From NCBI GenBank assembly GCA_032717465.1, contig CM064683.1, positions 40,547,497-40,611,496 on the forward strand: a stretch of 64,000 bases of DNA, in the 5' to 3' direction. Position 1 is the first letter of the stretch. Every line of letters starts with the position of its first letter. The translations under genes were made by a program, and so were the position numbers. Positions 21,085 to 32,280 of this stretch are shown piece by piece. This DNA is from Coenobita brevimanus (Eukaryota > Arthropoda > Malacostraca > Decapoda > Coenobitidae). The notes below the pieces were generated by a model that was given only the letters and a program-made list of their open reading frames with translations, had not been told where the DNA came from and did not search any database.

Positions 21085-21337
21085 TGTGTGTGTAGTTCAC
21101 CGGGTCGGTCAGGATCACATGATGGTCGTGATCGTCAGCTTTTACCCTCCCGGAAGGAAGCTGAGAGCTCATATAGTCCGATCTAAGGGCAAGGCTGTGA
21201 CCTTCACACACGCACAAACCCGTCCCCTTGCTCAAGGGGGACAGAAACCACCCACTTCGTCAGTGAAACTTTTCGCAACCTGAGCGAGGCGCGAACTCCC
21301 GACTACCAGATGGCAAGCGAGAACGCTACCGCTGAGC

Positions 21338-21342
<5 letters not shown>
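21085..21342 (-). mobile_element. tRNA-derived SINE
   Basis: The minus strand begins at about 21342 with CTGGCTCAGCGGTAGCGTTC and TCGCTTGCCATCTGG, then GGGAGTTCGCGCC. This layout matches a tRNA (Gly- or Ala-like) A box, anticodon arm and B box, but an A box change and altered stems mean it is not a functional tRNA. About 190 bp of unrelated body follow, and both sides are bounded by (GT)n microsatellites. No tail or target duplication could be fixed. Confidence 0.65.

Positions 21343-21402
<60 letters not shown>
21341..21402. repeat. (TG)n microsatellite
   Basis: About 31 TG dinucleotides next to the tRNA-like head of the SINE. Confidence 0.98.
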
Positions 21403-21405
<3 letters not shown>

Positions 21406-21734
21406 ATATTTCCGACACTAACCGAACTTGGTGGAACGTTTGAAGATCAGGGAAGGGGATGACCCATTGTTTTAGAAAACACTAAATCATAGGTCAAGGT
21501 TATAGAGAAACGTCAAAGTTTCACTTAGCAAGATCAATTTAGCAGTTTTTTTATCCAGTTTTAATATAATGTTTTAGAAGGACTGAGAGTAAAACAAGAA
21601 AGAATGAAATCAGTACTGCGAACATCAGTCAAACTTCAATGTCACAGGCAATCCCTGAGTACTCCTTGTTGTTACTGTATTAGTGTTAACTGTAATATTC
21701 AGCTTATACAGGATCACAAGAAGTGAACGGATGA
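21403..21734. other. no gene seen
   Basis: AT-rich; nothing recognised. Confidence 0.5.
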
Positions 21735-22300
21735 AACAAGAAGCAGTGCCAAAGCACAGCAAATCCGTCCCCGGCAGTCATTTTAGTGCTGACGTTTAAA
21801 CACAACAGGATATCTAGTCAAAGATGTCGCTTATCAAATTTGGAGTAAATAGGATTAAAATTGAAGATATGCCCATCTGAAATTTTAGGCCCGACCCATC
21901 TGACATTGATCCCCCTACCGCTAACTAAGGGTGACCCCCTTGATGTAATGCGGCATGTTATAGGATGCAGATTTGAAAGATGGACCTTTAGGTTTTGGTT
22001 TCATGTCTATTGAACGAATTTGAAAGGAGTTATGGCAAAAAACGATTTTAACCCGTCCCCGTTTCTTTACTTTTGGGAGGCCTACAGTCTGAGCCTTGGC
22101 CCAGTGTGGCCCAAAACTTAATCAGGTGTTCAAAAGGTCACAGCCCATCATCCCTGTAATTTCAGTCAAGATCGCACCAGTAGCTTTAGCGTAAAGTTGT
22201 TAACAGACAGACAGACAAACAAACAAACAAACAGAAACAGACACATGGAGTGAAAACAATACCCGTACCTAACCACCCCCGGGGCGGGGACGGGTAAAAA
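21735..22300 (+). mobile_element. unclassified interspersed repeat X1
   Basis: Non-coding repeat found again in reverse orientation at 43.7-44.3 kb (X2). Shared words include ggatatctagtcaaagatgt (atctacagtag... in X2), aaattttaggcccgacc, gatccccctaccg, ggtgacccccttgatgtaat and ttttggtttcatgtc. It ends with (acag)n/(acaa)n, then gaaaacaatacccgt and a GC-rich palindrome (ccccggggcgggg). The acaga-acaaac...gaaaacaatacc ending also occurs in the repeat at 46.5 kb, so it defines a wider class. Autonomous partner unknown. Confidence 0.75.
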
Positions 22301-22429
22301 GCGATACCCAATCCCTGGAGTCATTTCTGAACTGATTAAAATCATTTGCAGACAGCAAAATGTATAGTATAGAACATGCCCTCGTATTAATGTTTATAAA
22401 ATGCGGGAAAAATAAACTAGAAAGCATTC

Positions 22430-22835
22430 AGAGAGCGCATACCTCCGCCTGTGTCATTGCCATAAAAAAGGATCCGGTTCCGGATCCGTGGAGATGTGTA
22501 GAATACATGGGATTCGGATCCGCTCCCAAATTTAAGCAATTGTTTCTTGACCCATGACCCACTCTCCCACAAAATTTTACTTAATTCATTGAGAACTTTT
22601 GGAGATATTGTGCAGGATACATAGAATCCGGATCCGGATCCGGATCAGCTGCAAAATTAAATTTTTCTTCCTTGGCCCATGGCCCAACCTTCCACAAAAT
22701 TTCACTGTAATTAATTGGAAATTTTTGGAGATTATAGTGTGGACAAAAAAAAAAAAAAATCAGATAAACAAACAAAGATAGGTGAATAAAAAAAAAACTC
22801 CTCCAACTTCGTTGGCGAAGGTAATGAATAAAACA
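22430..22835 (+). repeat. unclassified repeat Y with internal duplication and ggatcc cluster
   Basis: Two diverged copies of a ~155-bp unit: (agatgtgtagaatacatggg, attcggatccg, ttcttgacccatgaccca, ccacaaaatttta) and (tgtgcaggatacatagaatc, cggatccggatccggatc, ttccttggcccatggccc, ccacaaaatttca). The end, ctccaacttcgttggcgaagg, forms a small hairpin and follows two A-runs. Its gross plan, with internal repeats and a terminal short palindrome, resembles repeat X. Non-coding. Confidence 0.6.
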
Positions 22836-23284
22836 GTTCAAGGAAGAGAGAGAATAAAGAAAATAAAAGGATGGAGGGGGGGGGGGAAGCTTAACCTAAA
22901 AAAAACATTGTCGTATCTAGAATGGGAAGCGAGAGTAAGGTAATGAATCATTAATAAGAAAAAAAAAACGAAAATAAAATAGAAATGAGAGGCGCCATGA
23001 AAGATAAAGTCCCTGGCGTCCCATATAATATACCTCACAATAATGTCACCCCAGATTAATTACCAGTCATAACCTCGTTATCTAAAGTAAATTCTGGCGT
23101 TATCTCCCTGATATTAATATTCAGTGGAGATAATGACGCTACTGTAATGGCTGGCGTATAAAAACTATCAATAATTACCATGTCATAAAGGAATTGCCAA
23201 TAAATTATTTCCAACACGCTAACTTATTTTCCACAAGGGTACACTGGCGCTGACGCTGCCTGATTAACGTCTGCATAAATTTAG
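22836..23284. other. no gene seen
   Basis: AT-rich, with short G-, A- and T-runs. Nothing recognised. Confidence 0.5.
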
Positions 23285-25612
23285 ACGGGTATTTTAGGAG
23301 TGTGGAGAGGGTGGGGGAGTGGAGTCTCGGACCATCACTTAGTGATGGCCAAGGTAAGGCTGCAAAGAAAATGGGTGAAGAGACGAAGGGGAAGACAGGA
23401 GGAAACAGCTCCTGTGAGAAGAGTGGAGGAAGTTGCAAGATAGTGAGAAAATGGCAGAGTATAAGAGCATAGTGGAAGAAAGATTAGGAAGGTATGAGCT
23501 AGAGCAGATGGAAGGGGTGGAAGACGTATGTAAGATATTCACGGAAGAGATAGGCGCAGCGTGTGAGGCGGTTTGTGGAGTGAGGAGGAGATGCAAGGAT
23601 GTGCAAGGGACAGCATGGTGGAATGATGAGGTGAAACGAGCTGTGGAACAAAAGAAGAAGCCATATAGCGAATGGCTAGCGAGCAGAGGTAGGGGAGAAG
23701 ATGAGAGAGAGAAGAGAGAGGTATTTGTGAGCAGGAGAAGGGAGGTGATGAGATTGGTGAAGGAGAGTAAGAAGAAAGTGGATGAAGAGTTTGGGAGGAA
23801 TCTGAGTGTGAAATGGAGGGAGAGTAAGAAATTATTTTGGAAGGAGGTAATGAAAAGTAAGACAGTGTGAAAGGGGAAATAGTAGGGGAGTGAAAGATAG
23901 GACTAATAGATTGTTGGTGGAGAAGAGAGAGAAATTGAGGAGATGGAAGGAGCACTTTGAGGATTTGTTGAATGTAGAGAGTGAGAGCAGTGAGAGTATA
24001 AGTGGTTGGGAAATGGCTGGGAGAAGAAGAGATGAGAGGAGGGAGGAAGAGATCAGTAGGTCGGAAGTAGTGGAAGCGATGAAGAAGATTAAGCTGGGAA
24101 AGGCCCCAGGAATTGATGGAGTGTGTGGTGAAATGCTTAGGTATGGGGGTGAGATTGTTGTGGAGTGGATATGGAAGTTGTGTAGATTGGCTTGGGAAGA
24201 GGGAAGGGTTCCAGAGGACTGGAAATCAGGTATAATTGTTCCTTTATATAAAGGAAAAGGGGAGAGAGAAGTATGTGGTAACCATAGGGGTATTTGCCTT
24301 CTTAGTGTGACTGGTAAAATATATGGTAGAATACTCATTGATAGGGTTAGGCATATGACAGAGGAGCTAGCTGGAGAAGAACAAGGGGGATTTAAGAAGG
24401 GAAAAGGGTGTGTAGATCAGATATTTGTTCTAAGATGTTTAGTGGAGAAGTATCTAGAGATGGGAAAGAAAGTGTATGCTGCCTTCATGGACTTGGAGAA
24501 AGCTTATGACAGAATAGATAGGCAAGGTATGTGGAAGGTATTAAGAATATATGGAGTGGAGTGGAAATTGTTGAGTGCTGTGAAGAGTATGTACGAAGGA
24601 GCTTGGGCTACGGTGCGAGTGGATGGTGAGCTGAGTGAGTTCTTTGATCTCAGTGTGGGATGCAAACAGAGTTGTGTGATGTCTCCATGGCTGTTTAATA
24701 TATACATGGATGGGGTTGTAAAGGAGGTGCACGGTAGGGCAGTGGATGTGGGGGTGGCTCTAATGAATGAGGGCGAGATTTGGAAGATTTCGGTGTTGCT
24801 GTTTGCTGATGATAGTATTGCTGAGTGAAGATGAATGGGAGTTGCAAGGTCTGGTGAATGAATTTGGGACAGTGTGTAGGAAGAGGAATCTGAAAGTTAA
24901 TGTAAACAAGAGTAAATTTATGGTGTTTGAGAGGAATGAAGTCACAGAATGTACAGTGAGGTTGGATGGTGAGGATATGGAGAATGTGAGTGCATTCAAG
25001 TACTTGGGTAGTGTGATGAGTAAGGATGGAACTTTGGGGGATGAAGTACGTGAAAGGGTACACCAGGGAAGGAAGGTTGTTGGTTCACTGAAAACAGTGA
25101 TGAGAAATAGGGAGGTCAGTATGGAAGTTAAGAAGTCACTGCATGATAGTATTGTGATCCCTACCCTGACGTATGGAAGCGAGGCGTGGACCTTGCAAGA
25201 GGGGAACAAGTCAAGAGTGAGAGCAGTGGAAATGAGTTACTTGAGAGGAGCATGTGGAGTGACGTGGAGGGACAGGATGACGAATGAAGAAGTGAAGGAA
25301 CGTTGTGGGGTGGATGTGGATGTGGTTGAGAAGATTAGGAGAAATACACTGAGGTGGTTTGGACATGTGGAGAGAATGGAGAATGAAAGACTGACTAAGA
25401 GGGTGTATGCAGGTGAGGTGGAGGGAGGGAGAGGGAGGGGTAGACCGAGGATGAGGTGGAGTGATGGAGCTGAGAGGCATATGAGGGAGGGGGAAGTGAG
25501 TTGGGGGAGGGTAGTCAAATAGTGGGTGACAGAGCGATTTGGAGGCGTTTTGTCTGCGGCCAGCCTTTGCGGGATTAGGGCATCGGGCTATAGATAGATG
25601 GATAGATAGATT
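23285..25612 (+). mobile_element. RTE-like LINE B', 5'-truncated in the endonuclease
   Basis: Plus-strand copy of a subfamily close to B. It begins inside the last endonuclease block (WGSGVSDHHLVMAKV, about 23305) and continues through linker, reverse transcriptase and C-terminal region to the end ...cgggctatagatagatggat (25577-25612), again a (GATA)n-type tail. Its sequence is well separated from B1-B3, so it is a distinct subfamily; a 3' fragment of the same subfamily lies at 59.7 kb. Confidence 0.9.
23433..25530 (+). pseudogene. RTE-like reverse transcriptase of B', frame-broken
   Basis: First frame (23433-23870): linker with ELEQMEGVEDVCKIFTEEIG and FGRNLSVKWRESKKLFWKEV. Second frame (23890-24828): reverse transcriptase with KLGKAPGIDGVCGEML, NHRGICLLSVTGKIYGR, AAFMDLEKAYDRIDRQ, a damaged SCVMSPWLFNIYMDGV and LLFADDSIAE, where the frame breaks right after the catalytic pair (about 24825). 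Third frame (24834-25522): LKVNVNKSKFMVF, AFKYLGSVMSKDG, TLTYGSEAWTLQEGNKSR, LRWFGHVERMENERLTKR and GRGRPRMRWSD. A final slip precedes the last residues IWRRFVCGQPLRD. Three breaks in 2.1 kb means a fairly young dead copy. Confidence 0.9.
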
Positions 25613-25686
25613 TTAATTGAAGGAAAAAAAAAAGCTTGAGAGACTGCCAAAAACGTCCTTTCCAAAGAAACCTGAACATAATTAAC

Positions 25687-25722
<36 letters not shown>

Positions 25723-26666
25723 CCCTTAATACACTGGAGGCTGGTGTGTGTTCAGTCAGGCCCTTTGATATTTACGTCCGCCATGGAACTCACTGTAGAC
25801 TGAACCCGTTTTATTATTATTGTTATTATTATTATTATTATTCTCACATACTTCTGAAAGTGTTTTCCGTGAAACAATTTTTGCCCCACACACAACGGTG
25901 GCCAAATACAGTGCTAGTCCCTCAACGTGTCACTAACTCACCCACTCCTTGAGTTACTGAATCAACTTAAAGAATGTTATCCAGGCCTTATGGGAGTGTG
26001 TTAGGTAAGCGAATCTCTACACAGTTGTAGACCTCCATCTGCTCCAGGTTCCAGACAGGATGGGACTCCCAAGGGACCCCCCCCCCAGGGAAGCGGCATC
26101 TCGGTTTGCTGGGCCAAAGCTGTAATTTACGCATATACAGTTTATTTTTATTGTGAACCACGAGATTTTGCAAAGGGATTGACTTTTACGCAAGCCGGGT
26201 GTAAGACAGGACGGCACCCTCTGATGGTAATCATCCACGGAGGAGGGGTGGGAGTAGGAGGACGATCCCAGGTGGTCCCAGACAAAGCTGTTAGACACGG
26301 TCATAATTTTAAACTGAAAAACAAAAATTATAACTCGTGGTAGACTTTCCTGAAGACCAGGTTTTTGGCAGTGATCCCTAATGGTGGGGAAGAGCGGGAA
26401 GAGCAGCCCCAGTGGCCTCGGTTATAGTCGTTATGCACAGCGATAGTTTTTTCATCTACGAACGAGAATTAAGCATAATGGTAGACTTTCTCTTGAGTCA
26501 GGATTTACGTTGTGTGAGACATCTGAGGGTCGGGGGTTCGCGTCCAGGGCTCCCAACGAAAGCCATTACTCAACACCATAGTTGTTAACCTTGGAACATG
26601 GAATATGGCAGAGATTTAGATCTACACTAATTCTATCAGGATTTTATGTGCATAATGGATACATGG

Positions 26667-26670
<4 letters not shown>
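25613..26670. other. no gene seen; microsatellites and a tRNA-like word
   Basis: Holds (GA)n at 25691-25719, (TTA)n at about 25810-25842 and a C-run at about 26080. At about 26530 ggtcgggggttcgcgtcc resembles a tRNA B box, but no A box was found. No coding signal. Confidence 0.5.

Positions 26671-26709
<39 letters not shown>
26671..26709. repeat. (GA)n microsatellite
   Basis: About 19 GA dinucleotides. Confidence 0.97.
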
Positions 26710-26712
<3 letters not shown>

Positions 26713-28432
26713 CTAAGTGAAGTCAGTATATCACGGCTGAGAAGAGAATAGGTCGAAGTTATTGTTATCCGTCATCAGGTGTGGATCATGCCATCTGTAT
26801 TCTGGCATAACATGATGGTCTTTTAAAGGCACAGCTGAAGCATCATCATTCCACCAGTGAGTTAATCAACCAAATCAAACATTTTATATCAGAATGTTTT
26901 CTTGAGTTTTGTGCTTTCCCTTCTTGTGTTTCTGGATCCTACCAAAACTCCATGCCTTAGCTAGTATTTATGGTTGTGACGAAGACGACGACGATTATGA
27001 AGTTTTGCAAACGTGAGCCATCTAGATTTTGCTGACCTACCAACCAGAGTGCATCAGCAACATATAAATGGTTCACGTTCCACATAATACCCACTATTAT
27101 TCGTTATCACTTTGCCGTGCTACAGTCCCAAATCCTGGAAGTAACCGCATAGCCGACACTTTAGAGAAATGTGGAGAAATAAAATATTACGAAGCAGAAA
27201 AGAGCATTTGAAAAATTAGAACCATAAGGCGACGCAGAGGTCACTTCATTGCAAGCACGGTTTAAAGTCAGTATAAAAATTTAAAGTATATCTTGTTAAG
27301 TATACACACAAGCGCTACAAACACTACATGAAGTATACACCCAGTTGTTAGCATCGTTTCTATAATCAGTACACTATCACAGACTTATGTAGTATAATAG
27401 CCTTTAATCTGTGACAGGGAACGATAGAAACAAAATTACGTTTGGCCATGTGTGCAGTTACACCTCCCCTCCCCCCTAAAACAGTCACTTATTTGGCTTC
27501 CCTCTTAAAGAAACCCAGATGTGCCCGATTACAGGTCAAGCTGTTTATAGCATTGTTATTAATAATGCTATACTTTATCACACTAAAAAAACACATGTCA
27601 TACGAGCCCAAATGAAACCTTCGTCACACACGGTAAAATGGTTCACAAGTTGAACAGAAGCCTGGCAAAACATAATTCTATGATTATATGTAAACATGTC
27701 CAACATATAAAGAACGACATGTGTATGCCGGCGTCCATTTATCTTTGTTTGTTGGTTGATTTGTTAGCATGTGTGAAAAGCAAGACATTGGGTAGTCATG
27801 TGAACAAACCAATGCTTTCCTTTATGTTAAACACAATCCAAGCAGAAAAGTGTACAACTTACAACTGGCACAGTCTCTTATATGAAGAAAAAGATAGAGG
27901 AAATCGTGTTTGTTTTTCGTTTCAAATATACGTAACAAAATTCAAGCAAAATACATTTCATTTATTCAGTACGACTGACAGCCATTGTAGTTAAGCCTTA
28001 TATACTTTCAGCTGAACTTTTTCAAATGTATCATAGGCAAATGTTGGAAAAAATTATTTTCCAATAGTTGATCATGAAGTATTCCTTGGACTTTATTTTT
28101 CATGTGAACGATATTAAAAACCAGGGAAGAATGTGCAAGTGCTATTATTACTGAGAAATTGTCATCCCAGTGTTGATGGTGTCTGAACGGAAAGAAGAGA
28201 TATAATATTTCACTTACACTCCTGTGGTTGCCGTTTGCATTCCCTGTGATGTAATATGAAATGACCGTATTTTAATACACCCAAGCAGAACTGGTAGTGT
28301 TTCCTTTCCTGTGGTACCCTATGTCATACGTTAGTTGTCTTGTAGTTTTCTAGACGTGCACGACTGCATAATACTAGCCAGGCTTAATCGTTGTTGTATA
28401 TGATTACTGCATATTATTTTTTAGAAATATGC

Positions 28433-28433
<1 letters not shown>
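26710..28433. other. no gene seen
   Basis: AT-rich, apparently single-copy DNA within this window. The 118-codon plus frame at 27638-27994 has mixed composition and no recognised motif; I do not call it. Confidence 0.45.
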
Positions 28434-28503
<70 letters not shown>

Positions 28504-28574
28504 ATTATAGATAGATAGATAGACAGATAGATAGACAGATAGATAGATAGATATAGATAGATAGATAGACAGAC

Positions 28575-28607
<33 letters not shown>

Positions 28608-28610
28608 TAC
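28434..28610. repeat. compound (CA)n-(GATA)n/(GACA)n microsatellite
   Basis: CA tract to 28500, then GATA units with scattered GACA variants to about 28610. Such GATA runs elsewhere in the window are LINE tails, but no LINE body was recognised next to this one. Confidence 0.95.
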
Positions 28611-28969
28611 CGGAATGTATATATTGCGGTGATCCGTATTTTGACGTTATAAAAAAATTTATCTCTGATCATGTGAAATTAGTCAATCTTCATAAAAAAT
28701 AAATTGGGTGAAATATGAAGCAGATACAATAATATTTAGAGGTGGCTCCAGTGTATTAAATTTCGCTTCCTCTTTTGAAAGCTTATAGTGAACCACTGTG
28801 CAGTCTTTGCACTGGTCAGCGCACATGTGCTGGCTGCACTGAACCGCTAAGACTGATAATGCAGTACAGTTCGGTATGGATTATTTTCTATTTAAATACG
28901 GTATGAAATTATGATACGATATTTCCCTTCAGGTAAGGTACAGTCGTTTCATATACGGATGTATAAGAT
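28611..28969. other. no gene seen
   Basis: AT-rich flank of A2; nothing recognised. Confidence 0.5.
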
Positions 28970-31900
28970 AGGAGTAGACTGTAGCACCAGTCGAGCAGGG
29001 CAGTACTCCCGAGGTGGATGGAAAGCTGATGACAGGGAGTGCTGGAGCTCCCGTTTCATCAGCCCTCAGGACTAGTTCCTGACCATCCCCCTTTGCTGAA
29101 CTTTTTCAGTGTCTCAGTTACACAGAGAGTAGGCCAGCATGCTCTCCAGTACAAATTTCTCTAACTATCTTCACCAAACTACATGCACAGTACACACTAC
29201 ACTTCCTATTCAAAATTCACCAAAAATGGCGTCGATTCATCAAGCCTCGGAGTCCACAGGGGGGGGGACCAAAAATGCCCCCGCCATCCGCCCCTCTCCC
29301 AGTGATGACTCGAGGTGCCTGGAACCACTGTCTGACTCTCTTCTTCTTCATTTCTGCAACATTCGCGGCCTTTCATCTAACTTTCGCTCTGTTGAGCACC
29401 ACCTCTCCTCCTCTAAACCTCACCTTCTTTTTCTAACGGAGACTCAGCTGTCTGAGGCAACTGACAGCAAACCCTTTTCTGTATCCTCCTACTTTCTCTA
29501 TACTCATTTCAAAGCCAAAGGTGGCTGTTGTGTATATATACGCAACGACTTATCTTGCTCTCGTGTTCCTGAACTTGATTCTTCTGAATTCTCCACACTC
29601 TGGCTTCGGCTTTCCTGTCATTCTCTGACTAAATATATCTGTGCTGTTTACTTATCCCCTAATTCTACTGACTATCAAAAATTCTTCGACTATCTTACTT
29701 CTACGATGGAACACATTCTATCCATTTCTCCTTTCTCTGAAATCTCCATTCTTGGAGATTTCAATGTTCACCACCACCTTTGGCTCTCCTCTCCTTTCAC
29801 GGATCCACCTGGTGAACAAGCCTACATCTTTTCTATCCTTAATGACCTAGAGCAGCTTGTACAGCACCCTACCTGTATCCCTGACCGCCTTGGAGAGAGC
29901 TCCAACATACTTGACCTCTTCATTACTACTAATCCTGCTTACTCTGTTAATCTTTTCTCTCCGTTGGGCTCCTCCGGTCACAACCTTATTACCTTAACCT
30001 GTCCTATCACTCCGGTACGGCCTGTGGACCCTCCAGGGAAACGTCATCTGTGGCATTTTGGAGCCGTGGACTGGGAGGCCCTCAGGCAGTACTTCTTTGA
30101 TTTTCCCTGGAATGATTATTGCTTCCATGGCCGTGAGCCATCTGAGTGTGCCTTGCGCATTACGGAGGTTATTATTTCGGGCATGGAAGCATACATTCCT
30201 TTCTCATATCCTTTGACTAACACAAGAAAGCCTTTGTTTAATCACGCTTGTTCTAATGATGTCTGCAACAAGGAGAGGGCCTACAAAAGGTACCGGAGCC
30301 AACCCACCCCTGAATCACATCATCTTTACGTTTCTGCCCGGAATCGTGCTAAGTCTGTTCTTCGCTCTGCTAAAAATAATTTCATCCATACTAAGTGCTC
30401 TCAACTCTCCAACTCGAATTCTTCCCGCTCCTTCTGGCACCTTGCCAAAAATCTTTCTAACAACTTTACCTCATCATCCTTCCCTCCTCTTTTCTACTCT
30501 GGTGATTCTGTAGCTATTTCTTCTACTGATAAAGCAGATCTCTTCACATAGGCTTTCTCCTCCAATTCCACCTTAGACGATTCCGGTGCTGTTCCTCCAT
30601 CACTTCCCCCCTCTGACTTCCTCATGGCTGACATTAAAATTTCTTCAGTAGATGTATTTTCTGCCATCACTGGCCTCAGTACTAACAAGGCATATGGGCC
30701 TGATGGGGTCCCTCCTGTTGTTCTCAAGAACTGTGCTTCTGTGCTTACACCCTGCCTAGGCAAACTATTTCGTCTTTGTCTGTCAACTTGTACCTTTCCT
30801 TCTTGCTGGAAGTTTGCTCTCATTCAGCCAGTCCCAAAGAAGGGTGACCACTCCCAACCCTCCGACTATCGTCCAATTGCTTTAACGTCCTGTATTTCAA
30901 AAGTTTTCGAGTCAATTCTCAATAGAAAAATTTTAAGGCATCTTTCCTATCACAACCTTCTTTCCGATCGTCAGTATGGGTTCCGTCAGGGACTCTCCAC
31001 TGGCGATCTTCTCACCTACCTTTCAGACTCCTGGTCATCCTCCTTTCGGGACTTTGGCGAAAGCTTTGTCATTGCACTTGACATCTCAAAGGCTTTCGAT
31101 CGAGTCTGGCATAAATCTTTAATTTCCAAACTGCCCTCCTACGGTTTCTATCCTTCTATCTGTGCCTTCATCGATAGCTTCCTTTCTGGTCGTTCTATAG
31201 CCGCTGTTGTAGACGGCCATCGTTCTTCTCCTAGATCTATCAACAGTGGTGTTCCTCAGGGCTCTGTCCTATCACCAACTCTCTTTCTTTTATTCATCAA
31301 TGATCTTCTAAGCTGTACATCTAACCCAATCCACTCATACGCTGATGACTCCACCCTTCACCTTTCCATTCGGTTCCCGCAACGCCCATCTCAACAGTTA
31401 CTTCAACAAACAAGGGATGAGGCTATGGCACACGTAATGTCTGACTTGGCTCGTATCTCTGACTGGGGTAAAAATAATATGGTTGTTTTTAATGCATCTA
31501 AGACTCAGTTCTTACACCTATCAACGTGACAAAATTTTCCACAGGTATACCCACTAATGTTTAATAATATTCAGCTTAATCCTGCATCATCCTTGAACAT
31601 GCTTGGGGTTTCATTTACTCGGGACTTATCTTGGAAAGATCGTATTACATCTCGTGTAGAATCTGCTTCCAAGAGATTGGGTGTGCTAAGCCGACTCTGC
31701 TCTTTCTTTACCCCTGCACAATTGTTGACTCTATACAGGGGTTTTATCCGCCCGTGTGTGGAGTACAACTCTCATGTGTGGGGAGGCTCCCCACATACAG
31801 CTCTTCTCAATAGGGTGGAGTCAAAGGCTTTTCGTCTCATTAACTCTCCTCCTCTTACTGAATTCCTTCAACCTCTGTCTTTTCGCCGCACTGTTGCATC

Positions 31901-32280
31901 TTTATCTCTTTTCTATCGCTACTTTAATGGTCACTGCTCCTCTGAACTGTCTGCTTGCATTCCTCCACCTCTACGACGGGCGCGTAGCACCCGTCTGGCA
32001 GCAAACTCTCATCCCTTTTCTGTCCAACTCTCTAATGCAAGAGTTAACCGTTACTCCCAGTCTCTCATTTATGCGACAGGTCAGCTCTGGAACTGTCTCC
32101 CTCTGTCTGTATTTCCTGCTGCCTATGATCTCCAGTCTTTCAAACGCAGTGTGTCCATGCATCTCAAAATGATCGGATCTTGAATTTGGCTCTCTATTGT
32201 ATTTTGTTTTTCTCTTGGAGGAAACTGTTACTGCGGGCTCATGGCCTTTGGTTCCTTCTTCCTCGCATTAAAAAAAAAAA
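28970..32280 (+). mobile_element. LINE A2, full-length copy of LINE A
   Basis: Plus-strand copy closely matching A1 from the same 5' word (aggagtagact, 28970) to the poly(A) tail (32270-32280), with the same leader, ORF layout and 3' UTR. The differences from A1 are scattered substitutions and two 3-bp indels that keep the frame. No obvious target-site duplication flanks it. Confidence 0.93.
29139..32183 (+). pseudogene. endonuclease/reverse transcriptase of LINE A2, two nonsense changes
   Basis: Same protein as A1 (endonuclease, then reverse transcriptase with YADDSTLH, then the C-terminal [16 protein letters not shown] region), colinear and in one frame throughout. Only two in-frame stops interrupt it: TAG at 30549-30551 between endonuclease and reverse transcriptase (CAG in A1) and TGA at 31527-31529 after QFLHLST (CGA in A1). 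Both are C-to-T type changes. All catalytic motifs remain, including [20 protein letters not shown] and [11 protein letters not shown]. In the endonuclease, GSSGHNLI replaces GSSDHNLI, so a catalytic aspartate is also lost. A recently dead copy. Confidence 0.92.

Noticed and set aside
21260..21342. Functional tRNA gene (minus strand)
   Set aside because: The head resembles a tRNA, but the stems do not close properly and a SINE body follows.
28970..32280. Target-site duplication for A2
   Set aside because: Flanks gtataagat and taccagacgg do not match; no duplication could be defined.
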